Shown here: piece after piece, positions 63,186-64,000 of the stretch | Position numbering within the stretch: the first letter of the stretch is position 1 | Layout: each line of letters starts with the position of its first letter | Assembly (NCBI RefSeq): GCF_000622365.1 | Contig: NZ_JASC01000014.1 | Coordinates: 1-64,000 of the forward strand | Reading direction: 5' to 3' | Length of the DNA stretch: 64,000 nt | Source: Sulfitobacter noctilucae | GTDB taxonomy: Bacteria; Pseudomonadota; Alphaproteobacteria; Rhodobacterales; Rhodobacteraceae | Position numbers and translations under genes: made by a program | The notes under the pieces: model-generated | The model's database searches: none | Told to the model about the DNA's origin: nothing | Seen by the model: only the letters and a program-made list of their open reading frames with translations

Positions 63186-64000
63186 TGGGCTTGCCCTTCG
63201 GTCAAACGATTGCGGTAGCGGCTTGAGACTTGATCAAAAAAGACGATCGTGCCGAACAGAAGAATGAAGATTGCCGCGGCCTCGTCAAAACGACCGGGCC
63301 CCCATGCCATTGCATTGCGCAGTTCGTAGCCAAGACCCCCTGCGCCGACAAAGCCGAGGATCGCAGAGGCGCGGATGTTGATCTCGAACCGGAGCAACGT
63401 GTAACTGACATAGTTCGGCGCAACCTGTGGCAGGATGCCGATGAGCATGCGCTTGAACCACGTCGCCCCGGTTGATTCCAAACCCTCAAGCGGTTTGAGG
63501 TCGGCATTCTCGGAAACTTCTGAAAACATCTTTCCAAGCGAGCCAGCGGTGTGGATTGCAATGGCAATCATCGCAGGCACCGGGCCGCCCCCCAACACAA
63601 AGATCAAAACGAGGGCGACCACAATTTCAGGCACGGCCCGCATGATGTCGGACAGACGGCGGAAAAGCAGGATCAAGCGCGGCCATTTGGCCAGTCCACG
63701 GGTGCCAAGCAGGGACAGAAAAAGCCCGCCGATCGCCCCGATCAACGTGGACACGGCCGCGATGTTCACGGTCTCAACCAAAGCCGGAAAGTATTTCACG
63801 ACCAGGCCGGGCAGATCTGCACGTTGTTCCCAAGCCTCGGAAAGAACATCCGTGGGATAGTCGCCAACCTGATGCAGCCCGTTCCAGAACCCGCCTGCAT
63901 TACGATCATCCGCGATGGTAAAGCCGGACACCATCAAGACGATAAAAATCAGAAGCGTCAGCCCGCCATAAAGACGGCGGCGCTGGACTTGCGCCAGATA
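63182..64000 (-). CDS. phnE: Phosphonate ABC transporter permease PhnE (first copy, 5' end outside the window)
   Basis: The frame stays open through the window edge. Reading in from 64000 gives YLAQVQRRRLYGGLTLLIFIVLMVSG in two parts, a first membrane span, so the true start lies beyond 64000. The visible core has TVNIAAVSTLIGAIGGLFLSLLGT, VVALVLIFVLGGGPVPAMIAIAIHTAGSLGKMFSEVSENAD (EAA-type loop) and GFVGAGGLGYELRNAMAW. The paired PhnE subunits would form a heterodimeric channel; phnC and phnD are expected upstream, outside the window. Confidence 0.93.
   Translation of the reverse strand, partial: YLAQVQRRRLYGGLTLLIFIVLMVSGFTIADDRNAGGFWNGLHQVGDYPTDVLSEAWEQRADLPGLVVKYFPALVETVNIAAVSTLIGAIGGLFLSLLGTRGLAKWPRLILLFRRLSDIMRAVPEIVVALVLIFVLGGGPVPAMIAIAIHTAGSLGKMFSEVSENADLKPLEGLESTGATWFKRMLIGILPQVAPNYVSYTLLRFEINIRASAILGFVGAGGLGYELRNAMAWGPGRFDEAAAIFILLFGTIVFFDQVSSRYRNRLTEGQAQ

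Noticed and set aside
1..64000. CRISPR arrays, rRNA operons or prophage genes
   Set aside because: No regularly spaced repeats, no rRNA-like sequence and no phage structural or integrase genes were seen.

Overview
The window looks like chromosomal DNA from a Roseobacter-group alphaproteobacterium (Rhodobacteraceae). The support is a GC-rich gene set with many 1-4 nt ATGA/TGATG stop-start overlaps, together with family content typical of that group: a class II B12-dependent ribonucleotide reductase, short HisG with HisZ, DUF1489, a DmdA-like aminomethyltransferase, a phn C-P lyase operon, a BMP-type nucleoside ABC transporter beside XdhABC, and dimethylglycine/sarcosine-type dehydrogenases. 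No species is claimed.

Layout. 1-724: one end of an IS3-family insertion sequence cut by the window edge, then tRNA-Gln (966-1040). 1.1-4.1 kb (minus): MscS channel with a BON domain, quinone-oxidoreductase-like dehydrogenase, SH3 protein. 4.2-8.5 kb (plus): 2-hydroxyacid dehydrogenase, gamma-glutamyltransferase, D-lactate-type FAD dehydrogenase. 8.7-11.8 kb: small membrane-anchored unknown and a dimethylglycine-dehydrogenase-like enzyme. 11.8-15.9 kb (minus): a five-gene operon (GST, aldo/keto reductase, DauA-like oxidase, DUF938 methyltransferase, GH25 lipoprotein). 16.1-25.4 kb (minus): a purine module that couples xanthine dehydrogenase (xdhABC) to a BMP-type ABC importer. 25.6-36.8 kb: core genes (dnaE, slyX, hisS-hisZ-hisG, DUF1489, nrdJ). 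36.8-39.1 kb: a gene-poor, lower-GC stretch followed by arsR-acr3. 39.3-42.7 kb: short asparaginase, DmdA-like protein, GMC oxidoreductase. 42.7-50.9 kb (minus): a LacI-controlled sugar operon (lacI, xylA, TIM-barrel isomerase, Gfo/Idh dehydrogenase, ABC importer) behind a pair of palindromic operators. 51.0-64.0 kb: a phosphonate locus, phnGHIJKLNM (minus) divergent from phnF (plus), with an arsenate operon (arsR-arsC fusion, GAPDH, arsJ) placed between phnF and the phn acetyltransferase/phnE/phnE genes.

How the genes work together. Most of the window is scavenging and catabolism: purines are imported and oxidised to urate, an aldose is imported and isomerised, methylated amines are oxidised and phosphonates are cleaved for phosphate. 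Arsenic handling appears twice, as Acr3 efflux of arsenite and as GAPDH/ArsJ export of 1-arseno-3-phosphoglycerate plus an arsenate reductase. The second set sits inside the phosphorus-acquisition locus, which makes physiological sense because arsenate enters through phosphate transporters.

Most notable items: the arsR-arsC fusion keeps a Shine-Dalgarno and ATG for free ArsC at the domain junction; hisS carries a central segment near 50% GC encoding extra residues; twin operators lie 21 bp apart upstream of lacI; two DnaA-box-like sites lie upstream of nrdJ; and PhnE2 has a large periplasmic insert.
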